31,977 nt of DNA from Lachnospiraceae bacterium (GCA_030825115.1 JAPJQL010000040.1:1-31977); one strand, 5' to 3'; positions 24,430 to 31,977 are shown, counted from the first letter of the stretch. Made by a program: numbers and translations. Notes: generated by a model from the letters alone, not told the origin.

Positions 24430-25613
24430 CTGCCCGCACCTCCATCTTCCATCTCCTGCCCTGTCTGGGAATCATCTGCTGCCTGCCCTGACGACGATGC
24501 CGCGTCCGGTTTTGTTCCGGTCGCCCCAGTTCCGGCCACTGCACTGCCAGAGCCTGCGTTAGCAGAACCGGTGCTTCCCGATCCGGTAAACGAGTCAAGC
24601 GGCAATACCGTCTGCGTCCCCCCGCCGCCATCGATGATGACCTTCAGTGACGGGAGCATATCTTCCATCGTTTCGTAGAACATCCTCTTTTTTGTAATAA
24701 GCGGATATTTTACATATTCCATGTACATCTCATTGAACCGGGCCACCTGACCCTCCGCCTCGCTGATACGCTGTTGGCGGTAAGCCTCCGCATCACGGGT
24801 CAGCTTGTCCACCCTGGCATTTGCCGCAGGGAGCTGCTGGGACTGGTATTTCTTTGCCTCATTGATCTTCGTATCCATCCCCTGTTTGGCGTCCTCCACT
24901 GCCTTAAACGCATTGCTGACCGCCTCGGTCGGGGGCTCTGCATCCTGGATCGTCACATTGTAGATGCCAATGCCGATATCCTCTTTCTCCAGGCGTTCAG
25001 AAAGCAGCATCTTGACCTTCGCCTGGATCTCCGACTTTCCGGTTGTGATCACTTCGTCTACACTGTAGGAACCAACCGTATCACGGATATAAGACTGAGC
25101 CAGATTCTTCAGAATCGGGATATAGGTCTCGCTGTTAATGTAAGCCTTGACCGGGTCAATAATCTGATATTCAATATAAAAATCCACGTTGACAAAGTTA
25201 AAATCTTTCGTGATCATCTCCGATTCTGTGGGTACGGGAACCGGATTGTTCTCGCTGTTCGCATGGTTCTGTGCATCATAATCCGGATTGTATCCGATGG
25301 ACATCCCGCGGATCTCCTTCGTCATCTTATGCACCTGTTGAATGAACGGGATCTTAAACTTCAGTCCCGATGTCATCACGCTGGATGGCCGTCCAAATGT
25401 CGTGACGACCGCCATCTTATCTTCAGACAGCGTATAAAAACTGTTCGATGCCGCAGATGCCAGCACCGCCAGCAATAAAATCGTCAGAAACGTCCGCTTT
25501 ACCGCCCCCGGCTTTTTATCCGGGTTGATGGTTTCCTGGACCTTCGGTCCCTTTGACGCATTTTTCTTTGCCCATGCATCCGCCAGGTCATTTAAATCAA
25601 AATATGTTCTCAT
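24426..25613 (-). CDS. hflK: HflK-like SPFH/prohibitin membrane protein
   Basis: A 395-residue partner of HflC. An N-terminal cytoplasmic stretch (about 1-38, rich in charged residues) precedes one membrane helix (39-58). The SPFH domain follows: MAVVTTFGRPSSVMTSGLKF, TKDFNFVNVDFYIEYQIIDP, QSYIRDTVGSYSVDEVITTG and QDAEPPTEAVSNAFKAVEDA, then the helical arm with INEAKKYQSQQLPAANARVD. The last 60 residues are low-complexity Gly/Ser/Ala/Thr, ending GQEMEDGGAGR. Its start overlaps the stop of the preceding kinase as ATGA, and its stop overlaps hflC the same way. The modulation of FtsH is known from enteric bacteria; in clostridia the role is inferred. Confidence 0.93.
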   Translation of the reverse strand: MRTYFDLNDLADAWAKKNASKGPKVQETINPDKKPGAVKRTFLTILLLAVLASAASNSFYTLSEDKMAVVTTFGRPSSVMTSGLKFKIPFIQQVHKMTKEIRGMSIGYNPDYDAQNHANSENNPVPVPTESEMITKDFNFVNVDFYIEYQIIDPVKAYINSETYIPILKNLAQSYIRDTVGSYSVDEVITTGKSEIQAKVKMLLSERLEKEDIGIGIYNVTIQDAEPPTEAVSNAFKAVEDAKQGMDTKINEAKKYQSQQLPAANARVDKLTRDAEAYRQQRISEAEGQVARFNEMYMEYVKYPLITKKRMFYETMEDMLPSLKVIIDGGGGTQTVLPLDSFTGSGSTGSANAGSGSAVAGTGATGTKPDAASSSGQAADDSQTGQEMEDGGAGR

Positions 25614-26488
25614 TCTTCCAATACCTCCCAGTATCGCTCAACCAATATTCCTTTGTAGCCCTCCAGATGCCCTTCGTTCTCTACAATCAGCCGGGTCAGC
25701 ACCCGTACCGCCTTTTTCACGCTGTCCTTCAGCCCTTTGCCTGCAAGCAGTTCCCCAGTCATCACCGCAGAAAAGATATCGCCGCTGCCAGCCACACGGA
25801 CCGGCAGATATTCATAGGGGATTTCAAAATATTCCTGGCGTTCCCAGTCATAACCGCAGACCAGATGTTCACCTCCTCCCGCTGAAGGTTTCTCCGAAGC
25901 ATTAAAAACCCGTTCTTCCTTCCTCAAAACACTGGTGATCACCACAGACTTACCGGAAATACCTCGTAACCCGTCGATAAGTTCTCTGATCTCCTCCCGC
26001 GTCCCGGTCTCCTGTCCCGGACGTATGCCGGTGAGGAACGACGCCTCCGTCATATTCGGCACCATCACATCAGAATAGCTTACCAGCTTTCGCATCGCAG
26101 CTACCCGCTCCTGCCCGATCCCGTTGTACAGCCTGCCTCCGTCTGCCATGATCGGGTCTACCATGACCAGTCGCTTTTTATCCGGCTTTCGGCTTTTGAT
26201 ATATTCACCAATCAGCTCAACCTGCTCTTCCGACAGAACAAAACCGGTACAGATACAATCCGGATCAAATCCAAGCTCATCCCATACCTGAATGGTATCC
26301 CGCATGTACTCCGTCATATCCTGGATACAAAATTTTCCCAAATCAAGAGTATTGGAGATCATCGCGGTCGGAAGCTGGTATGTATAATGCCCCATCCGGG
26401 AAAGGAGAGGCACCATAGCCGCCAACGCTACCTTGCCATACCCCGGCAGGTCATTGATCAAAACAATACGCTTTGCCACATGTTCCAT
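25610..26488 (-). CDS. Pyridoxal/pyridoxamine kinase-type PfkB-like enzyme
   Basis: A 292-residue ribokinase-fold kinase beginning MEHVAKRIVLINDLPGYGKV. The opening INDLPGYGKVALAAMVPLLS, the QLPTAMISNT segment, VDPIMADGGRLYNG, VPNMTEASFLTG and the catalytic anion hole VAGSGDIFSAVMTGEL match PdxY/PdxK-type kinases, which phosphorylate pyridoxal or pyridoxamine in the B6 salvage pathway. The related ThiD kinases are a less likely alternative. The GSGD catalytic aspartate is present. It begins 2 bases after the phosphatase stop and overlaps hflK by 4 nt. No chemical link between B6 salvage and HflKC is evident, so I treat this as operon membership only. Confidence 0.85.
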   Translation of the reverse strand: MEHVAKRIVLINDLPGYGKVALAAMVPLLSRMGHYTYQLPTAMISNTLDLGKFCIQDMTEYMRDTIQVWDELGFDPDCICTGFVLSEEQVELIGEYIKSRKPDKKRLVMVDPIMADGGRLYNGIGQERVAAMRKLVSYSDVMVPNMTEASFLTGIRPGQETGTREEIRELIDGLRGISGKSVVITSVLRKEERVFNASEKPSAGGGEHLVCGYDWERQEYFEIPYEYLPVRVAGSGDIFSAVMTGELLAGKGLKDSVKKAVRVLTRLIVENEGHLEGYKGILVERYWEVLEE

Positions 26489-26490
26489 CC

Positions 26491-26970
26491 TTACCCTTCC
26501 TCCATCAACGTCTTCATCAGCCCTTCGCAGCCGGATTTTACATCATCATACGTTTCATCAAAATTTCCGGTATACCAGGGATCGGCGATATCACCGGTGC
26601 GGCCGGCAAATGCTAAGAGCTTATGTACCTTCCCCGCCGGGTCACCGCCGGTGATGCGAAGGATGTTGCGAATGTTCCAGTCGTCCATACCGATCAGATA
26701 GTCATATTTGTCATAGTCGCTGCGCTTCATCTGTACTGCAGTCTTGCCCGCCACGCTGATGCCGTACTGCCGAAGCTTCTCACGGGTTCCCCTGTGTACC
26801 GGATTGCCGATTTCTTCGGTGCTGGTGGCGGCCGATGCGATGGTAAAGCGGTCGCTGAGGCCGGCGCGGGTGACAATATCTTTCATGACGAATTCTGCCA
26901 TGGGGGAGCGGCAGATGTTACCGTGGCAGATAAAAAGTATTTTAATGTTATTCTGATGTTGGTGTATCAT
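26491..26970 (-). CDS. Low-molecular-weight protein-tyrosine phosphatase
   Basis: A 159-residue cytoplasmic phosphatase starting MIHQHQNNIKILFICHGNIC. I use the ATG at 26970 because GGAG lies nine bases upstream; an ATG five codons earlier has none. The P-loop CHGNICRS (C-x5-R) with following PMAEF, and the general-acid loop DPWYTGNFDETYDDV near residue 130, are complete. Relatives dephosphorylate BY-kinase substrates or arginine-phosphate (YwlE type). The P-loop Ile-Cys-Arg is common to both and I cannot choose. It is the first gene of the operon with the kinase, hflK and hflC. Confidence 0.94.
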   Translation of the reverse strand: MIHQHQNNIKILFICHGNICRSPMAEFVMKDIVTRAGLSDRFTIASAATSTEEIGNPVHRGTREKLRQYGISVAGKTAVQMKRSDYDKYDYLIGMDDWNIRNILRITGGDPAGKVHKLLAFAGRTGDIADPWYTGNFDETYDDVKSGCEGLMKTLMEEG

Positions 26971-26996
26971 AAATCGTTTCTCCATTCGATTTTTGT

Positions 26997-27025
26997 TAGA
27001 TAAAGTCTACTATAAATTTGTCCAA
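26997..27025 (-). promoter_or_regulatory. Promoter of the phosphatase-kinase-hflK-hflC operon
   Basis: On the minus strand, TTGGAC (27020-27025) and TATCTA (26997-27002) are spaced by exactly 17 nt, giving a start near 26990 and a short leader before the phosphatase ATG. Confidence 0.6.
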
Positions 27026-27088
27026 TAAACAAGAGTTGGTTTCTATTTGTATCATTTACAGGCAGTTAATCCTTTAGTATAATGTGTT

Positions 27089-27241
27089 TTAATGATTGCG
27101 TTTGGAGTACTTATTGTTATGATTATAGTTCCCTTCTCCGCCTCCGCAGTCCGGACAATAACTGTCCAATTTCACAGGGCAAAGTCCGCAGTTCAAGCCG
27201 CAGAGGGAGAACCAGAGGTTGTCTCTTATGAAGTCCTTCAA
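27089..27241 (-). pseudogene. DUF3795-type protein, 3'-truncated remnant
   Basis: The minus-strand frame from a TTG behind GGAGAAAG encodes 50 residues, MKDFIRDNLWFSLCGLNCGL then CPVKLDSYCPDCGGGEGN. The FSLCGLNCGLCPxxxDxYCPxCGGGEGN block is a recognisable DUF3795-type cysteine pattern. After GEGN the sequence turns into NYNHNNKYSKRNH and stops, where intact relatives continue with more cysteines. It is thus a broken copy, distinct from the intact family member near the CRISPR array. Its start follows the end of a GNAT remnant by about 20 bases, probably its former operon partner. Confidence 0.65.
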
Positions 27242-27261
27242 AATATACTTTCTCCATCACT

Positions 27262-27366
27262 TTAATGGCAAATCTTGAGAATCATTTTCTGGCAAGGATA
27301 ATCAAATACAGTCAATTTTTCATCATCCACAAATCCCAAAGAATGATAACAGGCTCTGGCAGGTAT
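27262..27366 (-). pseudogene. C-terminal remnant of a GNAT acetyltransferase
   Basis: The minus-strand frame reads PARACYHSLGFVDDEKLTVF, then DYPCQKMILKICH and stop. A-R-A-x-Y-x-S-L-G-F is the end of the acetyl-CoA-binding domain in GNAT enzymes and the rest fits the last strands. Everything before PARAC is absent, replaced directly by the RhuM-type remnant in another frame. Family recognition rests on one short motif. Confidence 0.5.
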
Positions 27367-27833
27367 ACAATACCTTTTCTGATGAACGAATATCCCTGAT
27401 ACGGTCAAGCAGTTTCCGCCAGTAGTTATCCCCGCCATTACCTTTTATCCTCTCATCATCCATAGTAAATCCCCTAATCATATATTCCTTTAAATGTTCC
27501 ATAGCCCAACGCCGAAATCTTGTGGCAATCGATGATTTCACACGATATCCAAGAGATATGATCATATCAAGATTATAAAATGGTATATTTCTTGCAACCT
27601 CTTTGCTTCATTCTTGACGAATCTGTCGGTAATTCCGACAGGTTCGTCTGCTCGTCCAACTCACCCTCTTCGTAAATATGTTTTATGTGTTCCACCACAT
27701 TAGTTCTGCCAGTTTGATACAAATCTTCCATCTGCTGCTGGCTCAACCAAACTGTTTCATCTTCTATTTTAACCTCTATATGTGTCAAGTCATCGCCAGC
27801 CTGATAAATTATAATTCCTCCACTATTTTCCAT
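27323..27833 (-). pseudogene. RhuM-family protein, frameshifted and truncated
   Basis: Two overlapping pieces of a RhuM-type (Salmonella SPI-3 RhuM-like) protein. The N-terminal piece, from 27833, reads MENSGGIIIYQAGDDLTHIE, then ETVWLSQQQMEDLYQTGRTNVVEHIKHIYEEGEL, the typical opening. It leaves frame near 27590, where the family's EVARNIPFYNLDMIISLGYR continues in another frame. The second piece has GYRVKSSIATRFRRWAMEHL, MIRGFTMDDERIKG and LLDRIRDIRSSEKVLY and then breaks off at VLY, about a third short. RhuM proteins occur on mobile and defence islands with no proven function. The gene has at least two lesions. Confidence 0.8.
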
Positions 27834-27905
27834 TAAATTCGCCCTTTCTAAAGCATGGCAAATTCACTTCTCCACACCTTTTACAATAAAGGTCCAAGTC
27901 TTCTT

Positions 27906-28973
27906 TCATAGCAACGAGGGCACTTTTCGCTTTCTTAAATCCAAGATTGAGATATTAATATATAACTGAATCGTATCTGTATACACATTTTCACGAATGA
28001 ATCGTACCGTTTTTTCATAGTCATCCTCTGTAAAACATGCAACTAAATAGAATGCGTTTTTATAATTAGAAGTTCGCATATAGCTGGTTAATTGTTTTTC
28101 ATACCCCTTTCTCAAACATGAACTACTCGCTTTTTTAACTTCAACTAAAACTTTTTCATCTTCTTGATTATTCTTGTATATTTTAAAATCAATCTTCCCA
28201 TTCCCTAAAATTGCTTCTCTGGTAATCTCTATATCTTGATTATAGAAGTAAGCATCCATAATATTTTCTAAAATCAAATGTATACGCTCCTCTTTAATAG
28301 GCTCGCCATGTTCCCAAAATAATTTATATAAATTTCCATCAACTATTCTGTGTTCAATATATCTTAGCAAAGCTGAGACTTCACCAGAAAGTGTAATATG
28401 CTCCGTTTTGAATTGCTCCTGTATATCTAACGGTAAAATTTCAAAATAATAATCAATATTGATTCCTAATGCCTCCTCTATAAAGTTATTACCGAGTTTA
28501 CGATTATTATATATTAAATCAAGAATAGTAAAATCTGTGTCTATAAATAGCGAGTCAGTATAAAAAAACACATCATAATAAAACTCTTTGCACTCCTCAA
28601 GAGTTTGCTCGTTATCATCCTCTTCATAATCTCTCTGTGCAGCTTCTGAAATCAACTTATGACACTCTTCATCAAAATAAACCTCATTAAAATCGGGCAT
28701 ATCTTTTTGTAATTCAGACATATAATTGATAAATTCAAATAATATAATTTCATGAAAAGCACTCATTTCATGATAAAAGCTATCTGCAGTCCAAAGAAAT
28801 AATTCTTCAAAAACCTTAACGCATTTACGATATTGTTCTCTGTACAAATACTTTGGAAGTAACTCTTCAATTATATCACCTAAGTCAGTGTCCTCATTCA
28901 GCACTTCAATCAATAGAAAGTTGTGTATGATATAATTATATAACTTTTGATACTCAGTCTGAAATATTACCAT
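27906..28973 (-). CDS. Uncharacterised protein with PD-(D/E)XK nuclease-like C-terminal half
   Basis: A 355-residue protein starting MVIFQTEYQKLYNYIIHNFL. I chose the ATG at 28973, with AAAGGGG seven bases upstream, over a TTG eleven codons earlier. The first 200 residues are helical and strongly acidic (for example ISEAAQRDYEEDDNEQTLEE) and match nothing I know. The C-terminal part has ITREAILGNGKIDFKIYKNN, then KVLVEVKKASSS, then GYEKQLTSYMR and NAFYLVACF. That is a PD-(D/E)XK pattern: Glu253, Asp262, Glu278-x-Lys280 and a later Gln294. It should be a metal-dependent nuclease or a close relative. It is cytoplasmic and lies alone in an AT-rich island next to a deleted ATPase-helicase pair. 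A defence role is inference from context only. Confidence 0.75.
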   Translation of the reverse strand: MVIFQTEYQKLYNYIIHNFLLIEVLNEDTDLGDIIEELLPKYLYREQYRKCVKVFEELFLWTADSFYHEMSAFHEIILFEFINYMSELQKDMPDFNEVYFDEECHKLISEAAQRDYEEDDNEQTLEECKEFYYDVFFYTDSLFIDTDFTILDLIYNNRKLGNNFIEEALGINIDYYFEILPLDIQEQFKTEHITLSGEVSALLRYIEHRIVDGNLYKLFWEHGEPIKEERIHLILENIMDAYFYNQDIEITREAILGNGKIDFKIYKNNQEDEKVLVEVKKASSSCLRKGYEKQLTSYMRTSNYKNAFYLVACFTEDDYEKTVRFIRENVYTDTIQLYINISILDLRKRKVPSLL

Positions 28974-29006
28974 CAAATAACCCCTTTCATCTTGTACTGT
29001 CTGCAA

Positions 29007-29482
29007 CAGTATCAGACCTTAAGTATTTTAAACCGCTTTAATTTAATTAAGCATATTATTTCATAAAACCTAACATATATGCAATCTCCTCTAGCCTATA
29101 CTCTTTTGTCAAAATGTTCATTTTCTTTATCACACCACGGTAACCGGAAACATATCGCACCTCACCAAGTCACAAAAGCACATCTCCAGCTCCCCAAAAA
29201 TACTCGAAACCTTTTTATCTCCTACCCTTTCCGTATCAGAAGCACGGCGGTTTCAACATGTGTTGAGTGGGTGATAATGATGTCAAAAGGGTATAGTATT
29301 ACCCTAGCGGAATCATTTATAATCACTATCCTGCCAATAGCTTTTATGGACCGTCCTCGCTGCCAATTTTCGATACATCAAGGCTTGTTTATGTAGGTCT
29401 AAACTCAAATAAATAGCAACTTTAGATTAAATGTTTAACAGCTGCCTATCTGGCTGTTTATGACTATTACTCCGACTTATAT
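29007..29482. other. AT-rich spacer with one possible gene fragment
   Basis: No credible complete gene. A 105-codon plus-strand frame (29079-29396) has no ribosome site and unnatural composition. On the minus strand, 29225-29269 would encode HSTHVETAVLLIRKG, reminiscent of the HxxHVExVxLL near the end of RlmD/RumA-type rRNA uracil methyltransferases. The match is 15 residues only, so I record it as a weak hint of another eroded gene. Confidence 0.3.
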
Positions 29483-29686
29483 TCAATTAACGTCAAATCC
29501 TATATCGATCATTCTCTTTATAAATTCTTTTCTAAACGAAGCTATTTTGTTCTCATCTATTACAATAACTAAGTTTTCTTTTGCGCGAGAACATCCTACA
29601 TAAAATAATTTATATGCCCATAGTACCCCTTTAATTTTTGTTGATTTAAAACAATGTTGTGCATTAGTGGAATTAGGGTTGTTCAA
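29483..29686 (-). pseudogene. C-terminal remnant of a UvrD-like helicase (GajB-like)
   Basis: The last roughly 50 codons of a superfamily 1 helicase: KGVLWAYKLFYVGCSRAKEN followed by LVIVIDENKIASFRKEF and a stop. LFYVGCSRAKENLVIV is the helicase motif VI region of UvrD/PcrA-type proteins. In short UvrD-like helicases paired with OLD-family nucleases (for example GajB of Gabija), this motif lies close to the C-terminus, as here. All earlier motifs (Walker A, II, III-V) are missing. The first dozen codons come from the joint and are probably chance. Confidence 0.7.
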
Positions 29687-29930
29687 AATCTGAATTATTA
29701 TATATTTTATCTATACCGGATATAAAGTTATACTGTAATTTTGAGTAGTACTCTGCTGAAATATCCTCTTTTGAAATTTTTTTATCTTTAAAAATTCTTT
29801 TAAACAATTCAATAAGAGACGTTTTTCCACTATTATTAGCACCAGCTAAAATGGTCAATTCATCATCAAAATTAATAACTGTATTTTGAAACTGCCTATA
29901 ATTTGTGATTGCCATCCTCTTAAGTTTCAC
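29673..29930 (-). pseudogene. N-terminal remnant of an OLD-family ATPase/nuclease (GajA-like)
   Basis: 85 codons starting MKLKRMAITNYRQFQNTVIN. NYRQFQNTVINFDDELTILAGANNSGKTSLIELFKRIF is the N-terminal ABC-type ATPase start of OLD-family endonucleases, with Walker A GANNSGKTS (about residues 30-38). Intact members have about 500-650 residues with a TOPRIM nuclease domain. This copy breaks off at about residue 78 and ends DFEQP. The next recognisable sequence is the tail of a UvrD-like helicase. A single deletion of some 3 kb between the front of the nuclease gene and the end of the helicase gene explains both remnants. Confidence 0.75.
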
Positions 29931-29961
29931 TTCAACCCCTCCATCTCTAAATTAAATATAT

Positions 29962-30078
29962 CTAAAGCAAATTAAGATACCTCAACTCATCCTTTACTGC
30001 TTTCGCTTTTCTGATGCCAGGTATTTCAATTCCTTTCCCCAAATTTGTAGCCTCAAACATTGGCAAGACTAAATCCAT
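29962..30078 (-). CDS. Short uncharacterised frame, possible gene tail
   Basis: 38 codons, MDLVLPMFEATNLGKGIEIP then GIRKAKAVKDELRYLNLL and a stop, ending about 30 bases before the OLD-type ATPase start. The composition is natural (helical, charged C-terminus) but the ribosome site (GGAAATA) is weak. It may be the 3' end of a longer gene that once preceded the ATPase-helicase pair. I do not recognise it. Confidence 0.35.
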   Translation of the reverse strand: MDLVLPMFEATNLGKGIEIPGIRKAKAVKDELRYLNLL

Positions 30079-30279
30079 TATTTCCACTAAAAGTAACCTC
30101 TATATTTCATTCCAAATATTCGCCTTTGCCTCACATTTAAATTGTACCATACTCCCCCCACTATTACCAACTGAAAGACATTTTGTTTCCCTTATATCAC
30201 TTAAACAGTAAGCGCTTAACAAAACAGTGCCTATGAATTAAAAGAAGGACGGTTTATAATACCATCCCTCAAACGATAA

Positions 30280-31811
30280 CTATTTACATTCTGCCTGTAC
30301 AGCTGGTGACCATGGCATCAATGCATCCAGATCCTCTGGATGATTTCGCCAGTCAGTGTCTGGCATATACAGAAGCAGATATTCCAGATAAGTAAAGACA
30401 TTCAGACCATTGGCTTTTGCTGTTTCAACGATACTGTAGACTGCTGCTGATGCAGAGGCTCCTTTTGGAGTATCTGAAAACATCCAGTTTTTACGACCAA
30501 CTGTGAACGGACGGATTGCATTCTCAGCAGCGTTGTTGGAAAGCGCACATCTGCCATCCAGCAGATAATTTTCCATATATGGTCTTTGGTTGAAAGCATA
30601 TGTAACTGCCTTTCCAAGGGCAGAACCTTTTAAGGCGTTTACGCTTTCAAGCCAACACCAAAAGGCCTCAAGAACTGGTTTTTCCAATTCAAGACGCTTG
30701 CGTTTCCGTTGTTCTGGAGACAGGTCTTTCAGCTGGGACTCAATCTCAAATAACTGGTTGCAGTAATCTCTGCCGATCTCAGCTGAGGTAAGTTCATTCC
30801 CGGTTTTCTTAGACGGAATAGCTTCTACGAACTTTCGTCTGAGGTGAGCCCAGCAACCACAACGTGTGATTCCGTTCAGTTTATTGTATCCGCTAAAGCC
30901 ATCGGAATGAACATATCCCTTGAAGTCCTTCAGATAAGCGACAGCATGATCACCATTTCTCGAAGGTTGATAATCATAAAGGATTACTGGCGACTTGTCA
31001 TCATTACCTGTGCGATATATCCACATATAAGACTTGGTCTGTGGTTTCTTTCCATCTTCTTTTAATACTTGAAGTGGAGTTTCATCACAGTGGATAACGT
31101 CTCTTGAAAGTAATTCCTTTCGGAGATGATCAATCACAGGTAACAGATGATCCTGTGAGCAGCGAATCACCCAATTCGCCATAGCAGCTCTGGACAAGGA
31201 GATTCCTAACTGCTCCCAGTCTTTTTCCTGACGGTAAAGCGGAACACTGTTCATATACTTCTGATACATGACATTTGCTACCGAACTCGGTGATGCCAAA
31301 GAGTGGTTCATCAGAGATGTTGGTGTCATTGCCTTTAAAATATAAGGATGGTCAGTTCGTTTGCACTTTGGACATTCATAAGACATTCGAACATAACGTA
31401 CAACTTGAAGTTTTGCAGGGATATATTCCAGTTCTTCTCGAACGACTTCTTTTCCCAGTGGTTTGAGTGCGGAGTTGCACTGTTCACTTATAATTCATTC
31501 GGATCTGTTTCGCAGAGGATTTCACGAGCCGGTAAGTCCTTGATAAGCTCCTCTCGATTTTTACGGGAACCGGTACGAACATAACCGTTTACGGTTTTCT
31601 TGATAGGTTCTGGAACAGAAGCATCAGCTTCCAATTCAGCTTCGTTAAAGAGAGACAACTGTCCATCGACCTGTTTTGGAGTCTTTTCACTGGATGATCC
31701 AAACTTATCTTTTCGAAGAAGCATGACCATTTCGGTAAGATTGCTGACCTGATTTTGAAGGTCTTTGATTGTATTTTCAAGTTGCTCGATATAAGCATCT
31801 TTGTTGTTCAT
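30280..31811 (-). pseudogene. IS66 TnpC transposase, frameshifted
   Basis: IS66-type transposase in two frames. The N-terminal piece (31488-31811) has the leading coiled coil YIEQLENTIKDLQNQVSNLT, LLRKDKFGSSSEK and DLPAREILCETDPNEL, then TAA. Reading in a shifted frame from there gives SEQCNSALKPLGKEVVREEL, PAKLQVVRYVRMSYECPKC and the DDE domain: DVIHCDETPLQVL, GYVHSDGFSGYNKL and the glutamate in CALSNNAAENAIRPFTVGRK. The C-terminal DUF4372-like tail ends MPWSPAVQAECK. One base is missing near 31490, in the zinc-knuckle region. Otherwise the protein is complete, so the lesion is recent, or a sequencing error. Confidence 0.85.
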
Positions 31812-31843
31812 GGTGTAATAATCCCTTATCTTTTGATAGTTCT

Positions 31844-31852
31844 ATTATACCA
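31844..31852 (-). promoter_or_regulatory. Extended -10 promoter upstream of TnpC
   Basis: On the minus strand TGGTATAAT lies about 35 bases before the TnpC ATG. No good -35 box is at the right distance. It would allow TnpC transcription separate from upstream IS66 genes. Confidence 0.4.
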
Positions 31853-31977
31853 TAAAAGTGCCAGGAAACCCAGTAAATATGCGATTTCTCAGCACTTTGT
31901 ATAGGATAAACGCATCAATTTTCGCTGAATTGAAAAAGTAAATTCCAGTGCAGGACTAAATTCCACCGGTCTTTAAA

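Larger units (their letters stand above)
30208..31977 (-). mobile_element. IS66-family insertion sequence, one end and transposase
   Basis: The element runs from the terminal-repeat-like GTAAGCGCTTAAC at 30208 (IS66 ends start GTAAGCG) through the TnpC transposase to the right edge. The accessory tnpA/tnpB genes and the other terminal repeat would lie beyond 31977. Without the far end I cannot check for the 8-bp target duplication. The element sits next to the OLD/UvrD deletion scar. Confidence 0.8.

Noticed and set aside
29079..29396. 105-codon plus-strand frame in the AT-rich island
   Set aside because: It has no Shine-Dalgarno site and irregular composition; the opposite strand holds a more protein-like fragment.
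31480..31500. Programmed frameshift in IS66 TnpC
   Set aside because: IS66 TnpC is normally one continuous frame and no slippery heptamer is seen at the break, so a simple one-base loss is more likely.

Overview
The window reads as chromosomal DNA of a Gram-positive clostridium, most likely a gut Lachnospiraceae. The evidence is the eno-secG-rnr-smpB cluster, a T-box-controlled pheST operon, a HrcA/CIRCE-controlled small heat-shock gene, strong AGGAGG ribosome sites and housekeeping proteins of clostridial type. Species cannot be fixed from sequence alone. Nearly all genes are on the minus strand.

Layout. (1) 1-2010: a type I-C-like CRISPR array of 28 visible identical 33-nt repeats, running off the left edge. 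Its leader and a good promoter lie on the right, so it is transcribed leftward. No cas gene is present in the 30 kb on the leader side. (2) 2020-3480: AT-rich junction DNA with one intact DUF3795-type gene and three gene remnants (xre-type regulator, DUF6809-like, unknown). (3) 3520-27000: the conserved core. It holds a GMP synthase whose glutaminase domain has lost its active site, a 1191-residue hybrid sensor kinase, a YitT transporter, a decayed Bce-type operon (intact regulator, truncated kinase, 23-codon ATPase stub, 3' end of the permease), ilvE, smpB, rnr, secG, eno, pheT, pheS, a YkgJ-type Cys-cluster gene, an alpha/beta hydrolase, hsp20, and an operon of LMW phosphatase, pyridoxal-type kinase, hflK and hflC. 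(4) 27000-31977: an AT-rich accessory island. It contains broken DUF3795, GNAT and RhuM genes, an intact 355-residue protein with a PD-(D/E)XK-like C-terminal half, a deletion scar joining the start of an OLD-family ATPase gene to the end of a UvrD-like helicase gene (a Gabija-like pair), and one end of an IS66 element with a frameshifted transposase.

Working together. pheS/pheT form one phenylalanine-responsive transcription unit. eno, secG, rnr and smpB cover glycolysis, secretion, RNA decay and ribosome rescue. The phosphatase-kinase-hflK-hflC genes overlap or nearly touch and are probably co-transcribed. Defence-related material sits at both ends: the array on the left, the eroded ATPase/helicase pair and the lone nuclease-like gene on the right.

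I see no complete undescribed multi-gene system. The best leads are the lone PD-(D/E)XK-like gene, the active-site-less GMP synthase, the Gabija-like scar, and a long hairpin that buries the eno ribosome binding site.
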